NCBI GenBank assembly: GCA_902781045.1
Contig: CACZHT010000043.1
Span: 1-35,452, forward strand
Direction of reading: 5' to 3'
Length of the DNA stretch: 35,452 bases
Source: an uncultured Bacteroidales bacterium
Lineage (GTDB): Bacteria; Bacteroidota; Bacteroidia; Bacteroidales; Muribaculaceae
The position numbers were made by a program, and so were the translations under genes. Below the pieces are notes generated by a model. It was not told the origin of the DNA. It did not search any database and saw nothing but the letters and a program-made list of their open reading frames with translations. Positions 22,192 to 31,182 of the stretch are shown piece after piece. Within the stretch, counting starts at the first letter, position 1, and each line of letters begins with the position of its first letter.

Positions 22192-23271
22192 ATGGGCTTC
22201 ACAGACAACATGTTCTCTAAGCAAATGATCACCCTCGCTTACAAACAATTCATCCAAAACCCAGCAGAGTTTGATGAAGAAGAGCTCTTTCAAGTTTTCG
22301 ATGCCAACTACGCATTTCCCATTTTTGCCGACTTCATCAACAACCACACCGATGTCATCAATGTTGAAGAAAATGCTGCAGTCGTAGCATTGCAGTTCTT
22401 ATACGGCGGCAACACTTTTTTTGCGAAGATGTACCCAAAGAACCCCCGTGTTGTTCTCATCACCATCGTCAAGGACTTTGATATGCCCAACCAGCAGGCC
22501 GAGAGGTTTTGCAATGAGGTGAACCGCATTGACCCAATTCATCAAGTCGGCACGTTGCACAAAGGCAACGGCAAGAATCACCTCGTTGTGACACGGCAAA
22601 TCATCCTCACGCCATCGATTGGTGACAGTTCCACCGTTGAACTATGCGTCAACCAACTCAGCGACTTCGCCAACCAACTGGCCATCGGACAACTGCCGAA
22701 GGCTCATGACTGGAAGAAGTATGCCATGAGACCACGCCCCGGCATACTGGGTGCAGAGCAGATTTTGTTTCCCCCTAAAAACGACAATAGCTGTTTGAGG
22801 GAGTTCAGCAAGCAGTGCAAGGTTCTTGCCGAGGACGGAGAAAAAACCGTCCACGAGATGATTCAAATCGACACCAAAAAGATTCACACAGTGAATTGTT
22901 TTGGCACTGAGGTTAATATCAACACCCAATTAATCGATGACTACACCATCACAACCTATAAACTCTATCCTTATCTAGCTGTAATCTCGGCCACCATCAA
23001 TCCGGCAAACTATACATCTCAACGACTCTTGAGCGATGAGTTTATGCTACATTGTTGCTCTGATTGGAATAAGGCTATCCACTTCGGGGTGTCCAAATTC
23101 ATCGCCATAACACCAAGTCATCGTTATGGCAACAACCCGGACATGTTCAAGTTCAAGATTGAAATGACGACGCTCCTTGCCGAGGACATCAACACTTACG
23201 CCTTCTACCACATTATTGGCTCGATGGAAAAGGCAATCGGATATTTGATCAAAGAGCATCGTGTCTTTTAG
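22192..23271 (+). CDS. Hypothetical protein (359 aa), possible two-domain alpha/beta protein
   Basis: The family is not recognised. No signal peptide or membrane helix is seen. The N-terminal half contains a helical opening (MFSKQMITLAYKQFIQNP), then strands ENAAVVALQFLYGGNTFFAK and PRVVLITIVKDFDM followed by a helix, a layout that recalls YbjN-like or secretion-chaperone-like folds. The second half contains LIDDYTITTYKLYPYLAVIS and a C-terminal helix AFYHIIGSMEKAIGYLIK. The chaperone-like idea is only a fold-level guess. The gene is isolated, flanked by a repeat-rich spacer on each side, and has lower G+C than the surrounding housekeeping genes. Confidence 0.7.
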   Translation: MGFTDNMFSKQMITLAYKQFIQNPAEFDEEELFQVFDANYAFPIFADFINNHTDVINVEENAAVVALQFLYGGNTFFAKMYPKNPRVVLITIVKDFDMPNQQAERFCNEVNRIDPIHQVGTLHKGNGKNHLVVTRQIILTPSIGDSSTVELCVNQLSDFANQLAIGQLPKAHDWKKYAMRPRPGILGAEQILFPPKNDNSCLREFSKQCKVLAEDGEKTVHEMIQIDTKKIHTVNCFGTEVNINTQLIDDYTITTYKLYPYLAVISATINPANYTSQRLLSDEFMLHCCSDWNKAIHFGVSKFIAITPSHRYGNNPDMFKFKIEMTTLLAEDINTYAFYHIIGSMEKAIGYLIKEHRVF

Positions 23272-23309
23272 CTCCAGCCTGCAGCAAAAACGGGATTTGT
23301 GGCGGATTG

Positions 23310-23372
23310 GGGACGGTTCTTTTCCGCCACTTTTGTCACACTTGTTAACATTTGGCGGAAAAGAACCGTCCC
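23310..23372. repeat. REP-like palindromic element, copy A
   Basis: GGGACGGTTCTTTTCCGCCA (23310-23329) is mirrored perfectly at 23353-23372. The 23-nt loop contains TTTTGTCACACTTGTTAACA. Copy B lies about 150 bp downstream. Confidence 0.8.
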
Positions 23373-23465
23373 TAATTCACCATAGATTAGAATATCATCA
23401 GCACCACTTATCACACAATAGATGTGTTTTATTCGTTGCTTGGTGTTCCATTCCATGGTGGATCG

Positions 23466-23528
23466 GGGACGGTTCTTTTTCGCCATTTTTGTCACATTTG
23501 TTAACATTTGGCGGAAAAGAACCGTCCC
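23466..23528. repeat. REP-like palindromic element, copy B
   Basis: The same 20-bp arms (23466-23485 and 23509-23528) with one mismatch in the left arm. The loop is nearly identical to copy A, and CTAATTC follows both copies. Confidence 0.8.
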
Positions 23529-23612
23529 TAATTCGCCATTTTTTTGCTGCGGGCCCTCCTAGATTAGGGAGAGGAGCGGGTTAACAACGCTGACGTTCAA
23601 CCCCACCCCTCA

Positions 23613-23651
23613 CCCCTCCCCTGCCAGGGGAGGGGAAAAGAGGAATCGCTG
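23613..23651. repeat. C/G-rich palindrome with AGAGGAATCGCTG flank (copy 3)
   Basis: CCCCTCCCCTG, one extra C, then CAGGGGAGGGG (23613-23635), followed by AGAGGAATCGCTG (23639-23651), as in copy 2. Confidence 0.65.
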
Positions 23652-23710
23652 ATTCGCCATTATTTGCTGCGGTCATAGCGCCCCGGCCCCAACTGTCTTG
23701 AGGGAGTTAA

Positions 23711-25168
23711 CTAGAGGATGGGGCTGAGGAGGCGGGCCAGGGACTCGAGGGCCTTGGTGGTGACGGGGCGGCGGCGCCAGTGGCTGAGGATGATGCGTGT
23801 GCAGTGGCGCTGGTCGTCGGCAAAGATGGCACGCATGCGGCGGTTGAAGTCGCGGCTGTAGACCACGGCATTGCACTCAAAGTTGTGCTCGAATGAGCGG
23901 AAGTCGAAGTTGGTGCTGCCCGTGGTGACAAACTCGTCGTCGACGAGCACGAGTTTGCTGTGCATCATTGTCGGCTCGTAGAAGTAGACCTTGATGCCCG
24001 CTTGCAGGCACTGCTTGATGTAGCTGCCCGATGCCAGCTTGAGCAAGCGGCTGTCGGGGTTGCGCGGCATCATCAACCGCACGTCCACTCCGGCCAGTGC
24101 TGCGCTCTGCAGTGCTTTGAGCAGGGCATCGCTGGGCAGGAAATAGGGTGTCTGGATGAAGACGGTGTGCTTGGCCAGCGTGATGGCCTTGATGAAGACC
24201 ATGGAGATGTTGCTCCAGAGGTCGGTGGGTCCGCTGGGCACAATCTGCATGCCGCTGGTGGCGTTCAGGTCGACCTGCCCAAACTCGGGTATGGTGGCAG
24301 CCAGCAGGTCGCGGCTCATAAAATTCCAGTCGACGGCAAAGGAATATTGCAACGCGGCGACTGCCGGCCCTGTGATGCGCAGGTGCGTGTCGCGCCATGG
24401 TGTGGCGTGGTGGCGGTCGCCGGTGACGTAGCGGTCGGCGATGTTCATGCCGCCGATGTACCCCACCTTGCCGTCGATGACCACGACCTTGCGGTGGTTG
24501 CGCCAGTTGAGGCGGTTGGCGAGCTTGGTGAACGTGAGCTCGAGGAAGGGATGTGCCTCGATGCCCTCGCGGCGCATGCGCTTGAAGAAGGCGGCATTGA
24601 TGGTGAACGACCCGACGTGGTCATACATCACCCTGACCTTGACTCCCTGTCGCGCCTTGTCGATGAGCATGTCGCGTATCTCGCGCCCGATGCGGTCGTT
24701 CTCGTAGATGTAATACTGGATGTGAATGTGGTCGGTAGCCTGGCGAATGTCGCGCTTGAGCGCGTCAAATTTTTCCTGGCCGCTGGTGAAGATTTCAATC
24801 TGGTCGCCGGTGAAGTATTGCGCGCCGGTGAGGTTGTTGACCAGCTGAATCTGCTGCCTGGTCTCGTCGGTGAACGGCAGTTTGCTGGGGTCGACATGCT
24901 GTGGCGCATGGCTGGCCAGGAGCTTGCGGCGTCCCTTGCGCGAGATGAGGTGCCGTCCCTTGAGGCTGCGCCCGAACAGGATGTACAGCACTAGCCCGAC
25001 GATGGGCAAAAGAATGAGAACCGTCACCCATGCCAGCGACTTGACAGGATTACGATTCTCACTGATGATGACGACAACCGTGGCTATGACACTGAGGACA
25101 TAGAATGCCGTGAACAGGTCGTAGGCCAAATCGGCAAAGGGTGATATGGCAGGTGCGAGGGCAAGCAA
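23711..25168 (-). CDS. cls: Cardiolipin synthase (PLD superfamily)
   Basis: The 485-aa product has two N-terminal membrane helices (about 15-36 and 45-66) followed by two phospholipase D-type HKD motifs: HRKVVVIDGKVGYIGGMN (225-242, H225, K227, D232) and HSKLVLVDDEFVTTGSTN (403-420, H403, K405, D410). This is the layout of bacterial ClsA-type synthases, which condense two phosphatidylglycerol molecules into cardiolipin at the inner membrane. No ATG or GTG is available near the N-terminus. The only usable start is a TTG at 25168, 15 bp after an in-frame stop. Upstream lies a GTTAGTTAGTTTTTTTAGTC-like A/T repeat. Confidence 0.92.
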   Translation of the reverse strand: MLALAPAISPFADLAYDLFTAFYVLSVIATVVVIISENRNPVKSLAWVTVLILLPIVGLVLYILFGRSLKGRHLISRKGRRKLLASHAPQHVDPSKLPFTDETRQQIQLVNNLTGAQYFTGDQIEIFTSGQEKFDALKRDIRQATDHIHIQYYIYENDRIGREIRDMLIDKARQGVKVRVMYDHVGSFTINAAFFKRMRREGIEAHPFLELTFTKLANRLNWRNHRKVVVIDGKVGYIGGMNIADRYVTGDRHHATPWRDTHLRITGPAVAALQYSFAVDWNFMSRDLLAATIPEFGQVDLNATSGMQIVPSGPTDLWSNISMVFIKAITLAKHTVFIQTPYFLPSDALLKALQSAALAGVDVRLMMPRNPDSRLLKLASGSYIKQCLQAGIKVYFYEPTMMHSKLVLVDDEFVTTGSTNFDFRSFEHNFECNAVVYSRDFNRRMRAIFADDQRHCTRIILSHWRRRPVTTKALESLARLLSPIL

Positions 25169-25351
25169 AATAGTTGTTAGTTAGTTTTTTTAGTCTTTAG
25201 TCTTAAGGCGTTAGTTGTTTGCTGTAAGCTATAAGCCAACGTCCCAAAGCGGCTCATCCGCCGCCTGACAGTGCGCCAGCGCCCTACCCTTCTGACAAGA
25301 CGCAGTCTTGCCCCCTCATCATTAGTCCCCAAGGGGTACTGCCCCGGCGTG

Positions 25352-25666
25352 TCATCGCACGACGACCTTTCGCGACCACTGGTTGTTGCACTTGACGACG
25401 TAGAACCCTCGCGGCAGCTCAATTGTGGCATGCTGTCCGGCGGCAAGGCGCACCACCCTCATCTGCTGCCCGGTGATGGAGTAGACGCAGAACACGGCAT
25501 CTGCCGCCCCTGCAGTGAACACGATGCGTCCCTGCTCGCCGGTGACAGTGGGCGCATTGGCAGCGACACCCTCGATGTGCTGCTGTGCCTGTGCCACGGT
25601 GGTCATAGTCCCTGCAGCTAGTGTCAGGGCCAGACAGGTAAGCGCTATGTGAAGCATCCTTTTCAT
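25352..25666 (-). CDS. Small exported protein resembling a stand-alone sorting (T9SS-type) C-terminal domain
   Basis: The 104-aa product has a signal peptide (about 1-27, ending AQA) and then little more than a beta-sandwich with IVFTAGAADAVFCVYSITGQ, RVVRLAAGQHATIELPRGFY and VVKCNNQWSRKVVVR. This is the pattern of type IX secretion C-terminal sorting domains (V-Y-x-x-x-G-x-x-V, L-P-x-G-x-Y-x-V, K-V-x-V). It has no cargo domain, so it may be a trimmed remnant or a domain working alone. The ATG at 25666 is chosen because a -7 element (25676-25683) overlaps the earlier TTG. Confidence 0.6.
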   Translation of the reverse strand: MKRMLHIALTCLALTLAAGTMTTVAQAQQHIEGVAANAPTVTGEQGRIVFTAGAADAVFCVYSITGQQMRVVRLAAGQHATIELPRGFYVVKCNNQWSRKVVVR

Positions 25667-25675
25667 TTCAATCTG

Positions 25676-25683
25676 CAAAGATA
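25676..25683 (-). promoter_or_regulatory. -7 element TATCTTTG
   Basis: The minus strand reads TATCTTTG just before the sorting-domain-like gene. It predicts a very short leader (under 10 nt). Confidence 0.4.
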
Positions 25684-25750
25684 CGACAAAATTATGAAAC
25701 CTGTATCAAGAATTAAGATTTTTTCTTGATTTGGCCGTATTTTGTATCTA

Positions 25751-25988
25751 TTCACCGATTCAGAAGAATCTCCTCTTACCCCCTGTGCATCGAAGATGCA
25801 GAGCGGGTCGAAGACCCGATTTTGTTCGAAAGACCATGCAAGTGCATCGAAGATAAAAGTTCCTCTACGAGGCACTTTTGTTCTGCTCCTGCGTGGACCA
25901 AGCGGCGAGGACCTCCGGCCCTCTTGCATGGTCTTTCGAACAAATAGCTTCTTCGAAGCATTTTAGCGTCTCCGACGCAATCGGTGAA
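25751..25988. repeat. Nested palindromic element of about 240 bp
   Basis: Outer arms are TTCACCGATT (25751-25760) and AATCGGTGAA (25979-25988). Inside is a perfect 22-bp pair (25821-25842 with 25923-25944, core TTCGAAAGACCATGCAAG). Smaller hairpins with 3-nt loops line both halves: TGCATC/GATGCA (25786), CGGGTC/GACCCG (25804), GCTTC/GAAGC (25947) and GCGTC/GACGC (25966), with AAAAGT...ACTTTT (25855-25879) at the centre. No transposase is present. Confidence 0.75.
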
Positions 25989-26114
25989 CAGTTACCGTAT
26001 TTTTCTCTTTTGACTCGCGTCGAGGCTGAGGGTTTAATGCATAATTCATAATTCATAATGTTGGGTCAATGGCGTTGTTTCCGCTCAACAATTTGTGCAA
26101 TTCGGTGCAATTTT

Positions 26115-26215
26115 CCATATCCCCCCTTTGGGAAAGGGGAGGGATATGGCTGGGAACCTCGCCTATTGCTTTCAAACCCCACCCCTCACCCCTCCCCTTT
26201 GGGAAAGGGGAGGGG
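26115..26215. repeat. Two further C/G-rich palindromes (copies 4 and 5)
   Basis: CCATATCCC...GGGATATGG (26115-26149) and CCCCTCCCCTTT/AAAGGGGAGGGG (26189-26215). The second is of the same family as copies 1-3 but with TTTGGGAAA at the centre. An AATTCATAATTCATAATG run precedes them at 26041-26059. Confidence 0.6.
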
Positions 26216-26252
26216 AAATGGTAACATTAATGCAATTGAGCGCAACTGTCAA

Positions 26253-27491
26253 CTATTTGGTGAGTGCTTGCATGAGAGCTTCGGCCAGGAGCATGCCCTG
26301 CAGCTCGTAGCCGGCCTCAAGCTGGTGCAGGTGGTCGCCAGGGTTCATCAGTCCGGCAGCAATCCACTTGCTGCTGGCTCCTCGCCCGCCTGCCACGGCA
26401 TAAAGGTCCCATGTGGCAATCTTGTGCTTGCGGCCATAGTCGAGAATAATCTGCCTGACCTGCTCGACGTTTGGGTTGGCGACATAGCTGGTTACAGTCT
26501 TGTAGACCGTCTTGTATCGTGCCTTCCGGCGCTTTCTGCCGCTCACCTTGACCTGCTGTGCCACCTGCCGCGATGTTCGCTTCTGGAACTCCATGGGTGT
26601 AGTGAGCAGGAACTTGGCCTTGGGGTTGTGGCGGCGAATGTCGTTGATGAGCCTTGTGATGTAGGTCTCCATGGTGGCGGGGTTGCCGGTTGCCTCGTTG
26701 GTGCCCATCGAGATGATGACTAGCTGCGGGTGCAGCACCTGCAGCTGCTGCCCGAAGTCGGGCACCTTGCAATAAGTGCTGTAGGTGGCTCCGTTGTTGC
26801 CGATGCTGTGCACCATGACGCCGCGTTTGTCGTTGGCCAGAATGGCTCCATAGAAGTCGCTTGAGCACGGCACGCCCATTGTGACGGTGTCGGTCATGGC
26901 CTTGAGCTTGACCTGCTGTGCCCATGGCGAGAGTTCCCGGGCAAAGAGCACCTCTCCTGCCACACTTGCTGTCTCATATCCACCGTTGGGTGCGTGCAGC
27001 AGTGTGACTCTCGAGAACTGGTCTCCGTCGACCTTGGCTCGCAGATAGAGCTCGGTATAGGCCGTGTCGAACCTGACGGCGACTCCCGTCATGCCCATGT
27101 CGGTGGTCCAGTTGCGCCCCATCAGTCGCGAGTAGTCCTTGACGCGTGTGCTGGACTTGAGCACATAGTCGGTGGGTTCGTTGGTCTTGGCCAGGAAGAA
27201 CGCCGGTATGAGTCCGCGTCCTCCGTTTCCCCATCGGTCCTGCATGCGGTTGCGCACCTGTGCTGTCATGATGTCGGGCTGAATGTGGCTGTCGCCGATG
27301 TGCACCAGTTGGAACTTCCCGTCGTTCCACGACTTGGGCGAGTTGAGTGCCTTGCGCAGCTGTGTCCAGTTGTCTCCGTTGAGCACGATGCGGTTGGCCT
27401 CGTTGTTGACAAAGTCAATCTCCTGCGCTGTCAGCGACATCGCCATCAGCACCATGAGCCATGTGATGAAAATCTGCTTAAAGTTTCTCAT
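26253..27491 (-). CDS. Secreted SGNH/GDSL hydrolase (probable O-acetylesterase)
   Basis: The 412-aa product has a signal peptide (1-22) and an SGNH esterase core: block I VHIGDSHIQPD (nucleophile S68), a glycine block around FYGAILANDKRGVMVHSIGN, block III ISMGTNEATGNP, and block V DHLHQLEAGYELQG with the D386 and H389 pair. The histidine-containing GDSH variant is typical of Bacteroidetes SGNH enzymes that remove acetyl groups from glycans or peptidoglycan. A basic stretch (KVSGRKRRKARYKTVYKT) interrupts the domain. It begins 5 bp after the helicase-nuclease gene, so it is in that operon despite the unrelated role. Confidence 0.82.
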   Translation of the reverse strand: MRNFKQIFITWLMVLMAMSLTAQEIDFVNNEANRIVLNGDNWTQLRKALNSPKSWNDGKFQLVHIGDSHIQPDIMTAQVRNRMQDRWGNGGRGLIPAFFLAKTNEPTDYVLKSSTRVKDYSRLMGRNWTTDMGMTGVAVRFDTAYTELYLRAKVDGDQFSRVTLLHAPNGGYETASVAGEVLFARELSPWAQQVKLKAMTDTVTMGVPCSSDFYGAILANDKRGVMVHSIGNNGATYSTYCKVPDFGQQLQVLHPQLVIISMGTNEATGNPATMETYITRLINDIRRHNPKAKFLLTTPMEFQKRTSRQVAQQVKVSGRKRRKARYKTVYKTVTSYVANPNVEQVRQIILDYGRKHKIATWDLYAVAGGRGASSKWIAAGLMNPGDHLHQLEAGYELQGMLLAEALMQALTK

Positions 27492-27496
27492 TTTTC

Positions 27497-30400
27497 TTAA
27501 CTGTGTTGGCTATCGTCGTTCTGACCCACAGGGATGATTTCGTCGAGGCCGACAAACCAGAGGTAGCCCTTGACGGGCTGCTTGACCATGCTATTGAGCT
27601 GACTCATGTAGCTGTTGACCTGGACTTTGTATTCCTCCAACTTCTTCTTGCCGCCAAACTTGTAGTCGATGACAATCCAAGTGCCATCGGGCCGCCGCAC
27701 CACCCTGTCGGGGCGATAAGTTTCGAGTGTCTGCTTTTCCTTACCCGTGTTCTCGTCGGTGACCGTGGACAGGCAATACAGATTGCGCTCGTTGTAGACC
27801 TTGTTGTCGTCGGCAAACCAGTCGCATGTCTTCGGGTCGTCAAACATGCGGTCGATGACGGTCCGCAGTCGTTCGAGCGGCCACTGTGTGTCGTCGTTGC
27901 CGATGATGCCCCGGTTGAGGCAGAAGCTCCACGCCCTCTCCACGTCTCTCCGGTGTGCGATGCGCCCCATGAGGTTGTGCAGCCTCGTGCCGGTGTTCCG
28001 CTTGTCGGACACATCCTCGGGCAGCCTGACGACCAGCTTGTCGCCAGGCTTGGCCACACGATAGGGCGGCATGTCGATGATTTTGGGCTTGTCCTCGTTC
28101 TTTTGTGACTCGTCCTGGCCGGTGGCGCACGGCTCCCCCCACTGGTAGGCCGCCTCGTCCACCTTATTTATTATACCGTTCTGCTCGCCCTGCTGGATGA
28201 TATCCAGCAGCATTTTGCCTACCTCGCTTCCCTTGTCCACTGCCAGGTGCAGCTCCTGCCTGGGTCTGGTGAAAGCCACATAAGTCTTGTCGATGTTGTC
28301 GACCAGCACATTCTGGGCAAATCGGTCGACCGTTTCCCGCATGGTGCCGAGTGTCTTGGCCAGGGGCTTGAGGTGCGACTTGGCCAGTGGCAGCAACGGC
28401 GGCACCATGTCGGGCGTGATGTCGCTGTCGTCTGCAAAGAGTTCCATGCCCCGCTGCGCCACAAAGTCGTCGCGCGTGACCCACAGAGGCTGTGCCGGTC
28501 CGTTGCCCGACTCGCTCTGCACCTCCCAGTCGACAAACGGAATGACAACACAGTCAAATTCCAAACCCTTGGACTTGTGTATGGTCAGTACTTTGATAGA
28601 GTTGTCGCTGGCCGATGCCGGCACGGTGAGTTTTTCCTTCTGGTGTTCCCAGAATGCCAGGAACTCGCGCACCGTTGCCCCGCCCTGGTGTGCTACAAAG
28701 TCGTTGACACAGTCCTGGAAGGCGAGCAGATGAGCCGTCTCGCGCGCCTCGGGCGGAATGTCGTTCATCGAATGCCGGATGATACTGTCGACGATGTTGG
28801 GCAGTGTCATCATCTCGGTCTTCCGGTTGGGCAACATGTTGTCGACCTCGGCGGTATATGCCTCGACGCGTTGCTTGTCGGTCAGGTTGAGCAGCTGCCT
28901 CGACTGGTCGAAGCACTGCGCCAGCACTTGACCCGCCTGGCCGGCCCGGCTGCCGGACATCTGCTGCATGAACAGTCCCAGCACATGATAGTAGTACCTG
29001 TTGCTCCTGCGCTGCCGCCTGGCTAGCTTCTCGTCAGTGGAGAGCTTTGCCCCGTCGGTGCCTTCATCATAGTCGGCCTTATCACTGGGCCGGTACTGCG
29101 TCAGGTCGATGAATCGCAGCATGCTCACGATGCGCCTGACCGTTGGCGAGCTGGCCAGGAGCATCGACTCGTCGCTGGCGATGCCGATGATGTCGTCCGG
29201 CCGGGCGGTCTTGTTGTGCTGCATGATGCGCTCGACGACCTTGTTGCCGTCTTTCTTGACATTGACCAGGATGCCGATTTGCCCCCATTCGAATCGTTTG
29301 TGCAGCTCCAGCAGATATTGTGGCAACCGGTCGAGCAGCATGGGGCGCTCGTCGGCTTCTTTGTTCTTGGCCTTTCCCCGGCTGGGACCCTTGTAGAACC
29401 TGACGCGCACCATGCCCGGGACTTTGTCTTTGTGCAGCTTCTGCTGGAAGTCCTCGAGCATGTTGTTGGGCATATAGGTGGCCCGCAACTCATCAGACCC
29501 ACTCAGCTCGGGACTGTTGAGGATCCGGTCGAAGAGCCAGTTGTTGAACTCGACGATGTTGGGAAAGCTGCGGTAATTGGTGTCCAGTGTCTGCTCGTGC
29601 AGCCCATACTGCTGCTGCGCGAAGTCACGGCCCACCTGGTCTCGGAATAGTGCCGGCTCGGCGTTGCGGAAGCGATAGATTGACTGCTTGGCGTCGCCGA
29701 TGAGCATACACAGGTTTTCGGGTCCGTGCGAGAGGGCCTCCTGCAGCAGCGGCTTGAAGTTGTCATACTGCTTGCGGCTGGTGTCCTGAAACTCGTCGAT
29801 CATGAAGTGGTTGATCCACGTGCCCACCCGCTCGTAGATGAAGTGCACCCCACTGTCGAGCACGCGTGCAATCAGGTCGTTGGTGTCGGCGATGAGCACC
29901 TGGTTAGTGTCCAGTCCATATTGCTTGATGTTGTCGTCGATGCGGCTGATAAGCGCCAGCAGGCTCAAGTTCACCGAGAGCCGTTCCAGCAACTGCCAGG
30001 CATCGTAGCTGCGAATCACCTCAATGCGCCACTGCATCACATCGCGGACAAATGCCTCGGGCGGCACATATTTGGGATCGTCCTTCTTCTTGCCCATCTT
30101 GTTGAAGCTGCCCTGTAGCAGTTTCTCTTCGGTGAGCTCAAGCACCGCACCGGTATATCCCTCCTCCCGCGCCAACTTGTTATCGGGTTGCATATAGGTG
30201 TACACCACGCCCTTCTTTGAGGTGAAGTTGGTATCCACACCATGCTTCTGCACCAGCTGCGCCATGCCTGTCGCCAGATTTGAATAAGCCAGCCGATAGG
30301 CTTTGGCCAGTTTGTCGATGCGGCCCTTGAACTTTTCGATACGGCTCAGGTCGGTGACACGCAGGCCGTCGACCTGTCGCGAGAGGTAGTCGTGCAGCGC

Positions 30401-31099
30401 CGGCATCTGCTGTCTGAAGATTTCCTGCTCCAGCTTACGGCTCAAATCGAACAGACTGCCGTCGTCCTTGAAGAAGTTCCAGTCCTTCTGATTGTCGACC
30501 TGCTGCTTGATATATTGCTGCACCCACCTGTCGACCGATGTTTGATTTCCACCTGTCCTCTTCCGGTCTACGCCCAGCGATAGCAGGAAGTTGTGCACGG
30601 CGACCTTCATGGCCAGTTCGGCATCAATCTGCACCTCGTAGTTATAGTCACGGTCCAGCTCGCGGGCAAAGTTGCGCAGGATGCTCTGGAAGAACGAGTC
30701 GATGGTACTGACGTTGAACTCACCGTAGTCATAGAGCACACTGGCCAGTGCTTCTTGGGCCGCCTGCTTCACCTTCAGGATGTCGAGCACCCCCTGGTCG
30801 AAGCAGTGCATCTTCTGTTCCATCCGGCTGAAGTCGCGCCAGAAGTCGCTATTTTCCGGCTCAGTGGCCAGTAGGTCCAGCTCCTTGACGATGCGACGCT
30901 TCATCTCCTCGGTAGCCTTGTTGGTGAATGTGATGGCCAGAATGTGGCTATGATAGTTATTGGCCTTGCGCAACCGTAACAGTCCGTCAGCTCCCTGCTC
31001 GAAGAGCAGCAGCATGATGTACCTTTTGGCCAGGGTGTAGGTCTTTCCTGACCCGGCCGACGCGCTGATTTTCAGAAGTCCTTGATGCGAAAAAGTCAT
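27497..31099 (-). CDS. UvrD/AddA-type helicase with RecB-like nuclease domain
   Basis: The 1200-aa product (ATG at 31099) is an SF1A helicase fused to a C-terminal PD-(D/E)XK nuclease. Helicase motifs visible are Walker A ISASAGSGKTYTLAKRY (about 11-27), motif II IDEFQDTSRKQYDNF, motif III LIGDAKQSIYRFRNAEP, motif IV LDTNYRSFPNIVEF, HKSKGLEFDCVVIPF and motif VI YVAFTRPRQELHL. The nuclease shows YRPDRVVRRPDG and IDYKFGGKK (D1145, K1147), then the QV..Y box. This is the AddA/RecB arrangement, which processes double-strand breaks for recombination and degrades foreign linear DNA. The usual AddB partner is not adjacent. It follows yciH by 83 bp and precedes the SGNH gene. Confidence 0.9.
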   Translation of the reverse strand: MTFSHQGLLKISASAGSGKTYTLAKRYIMLLLFEQGADGLLRLRKANNYHSHILAITFTNKATEEMKRRIVKELDLLATEPENSDFWRDFSRMEQKMHCFDQGVLDILKVKQAAQEALASVLYDYGEFNVSTIDSFFQSILRNFARELDRDYNYEVQIDAELAMKVAVHNFLLSLGVDRKRTGGNQTSVDRWVQQYIKQQVDNQKDWNFFKDDGSLFDLSRKLEQEIFRQQMPALHDYLSRQVDGLRVTDLSRIEKFKGRIDKLAKAYRLAYSNLATGMAQLVQKHGVDTNFTSKKGVVYTYMQPDNKLAREEGYTGAVLELTEEKLLQGSFNKMGKKKDDPKYVPPEAFVRDVMQWRIEVIRSYDAWQLLERLSVNLSLLALISRIDDNIKQYGLDTNQVLIADTNDLIARVLDSGVHFIYERVGTWINHFMIDEFQDTSRKQYDNFKPLLQEALSHGPENLCMLIGDAKQSIYRFRNAEPALFRDQVGRDFAQQQYGLHEQTLDTNYRSFPNIVEFNNWLFDRILNSPELSGSDELRATYMPNNMLEDFQQKLHKDKVPGMVRVRFYKGPSRGKAKNKEADERPMLLDRLPQYLLELHKRFEWGQIGILVNVKKDGNKVVERIMQHNKTARPDDIIGIASDESMLLASSPTVRRIVSMLRFIDLTQYRPSDKADYDEGTDGAKLSTDEKLARRQRRSNRYYYHVLGLFMQQMSGSRAGQAGQVLAQCFDQSRQLLNLTDKQRVEAYTAEVDNMLPNRKTEMMTLPNIVDSIIRHSMNDIPPEARETAHLLAFQDCVNDFVAHQGGATVREFLAFWEHQKEKLTVPASASDNSIKVLTIHKSKGLEFDCVVIPFVDWEVQSESGNGPAQPLWVTRDDFVAQRGMELFADDSDITPDMVPPLLPLAKSHLKPLAKTLGTMRETVDRFAQNVLVDNIDKTYVAFTRPRQELHLAVDKGSEVGKMLLDIIQQGEQNGIINKVDEAAYQWGEPCATGQDESQKNEDKPKIIDMPPYRVAKPGDKLVVRLPEDVSDKRNTGTRLHNLMGRIAHRRDVERAWSFCLNRGIIGNDDTQWPLERLRTVIDRMFDDPKTCDWFADDNKVYNERNLYCLSTVTDENTGKEKQTLETYRPDRVVRRPDGTWIVIDYKFGGKKKLEEYKVQVNSYMSQLNSMVKQPVKGYLWFVGLDEIIPVGQNDDSQHS

Positions 31100-31182
31100 T
31101 GTGTTTTTGGGTTTGGGGTTGGGGTTTCGAGCATTCGTGCATTCGAACATTCGAACCAACGACTAAAAACTAAAAAGAAAAG

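Larger units (their letters stand above)
23272..23710. other. Repeat-filled spacer between the 359-aa gene and cls
   Basis: It holds two related palindromic elements (23310-23372 and 23466-23528) and the third C/G-rich palindrome (23613-23635). No gene is visible. Confidence 0.7.
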
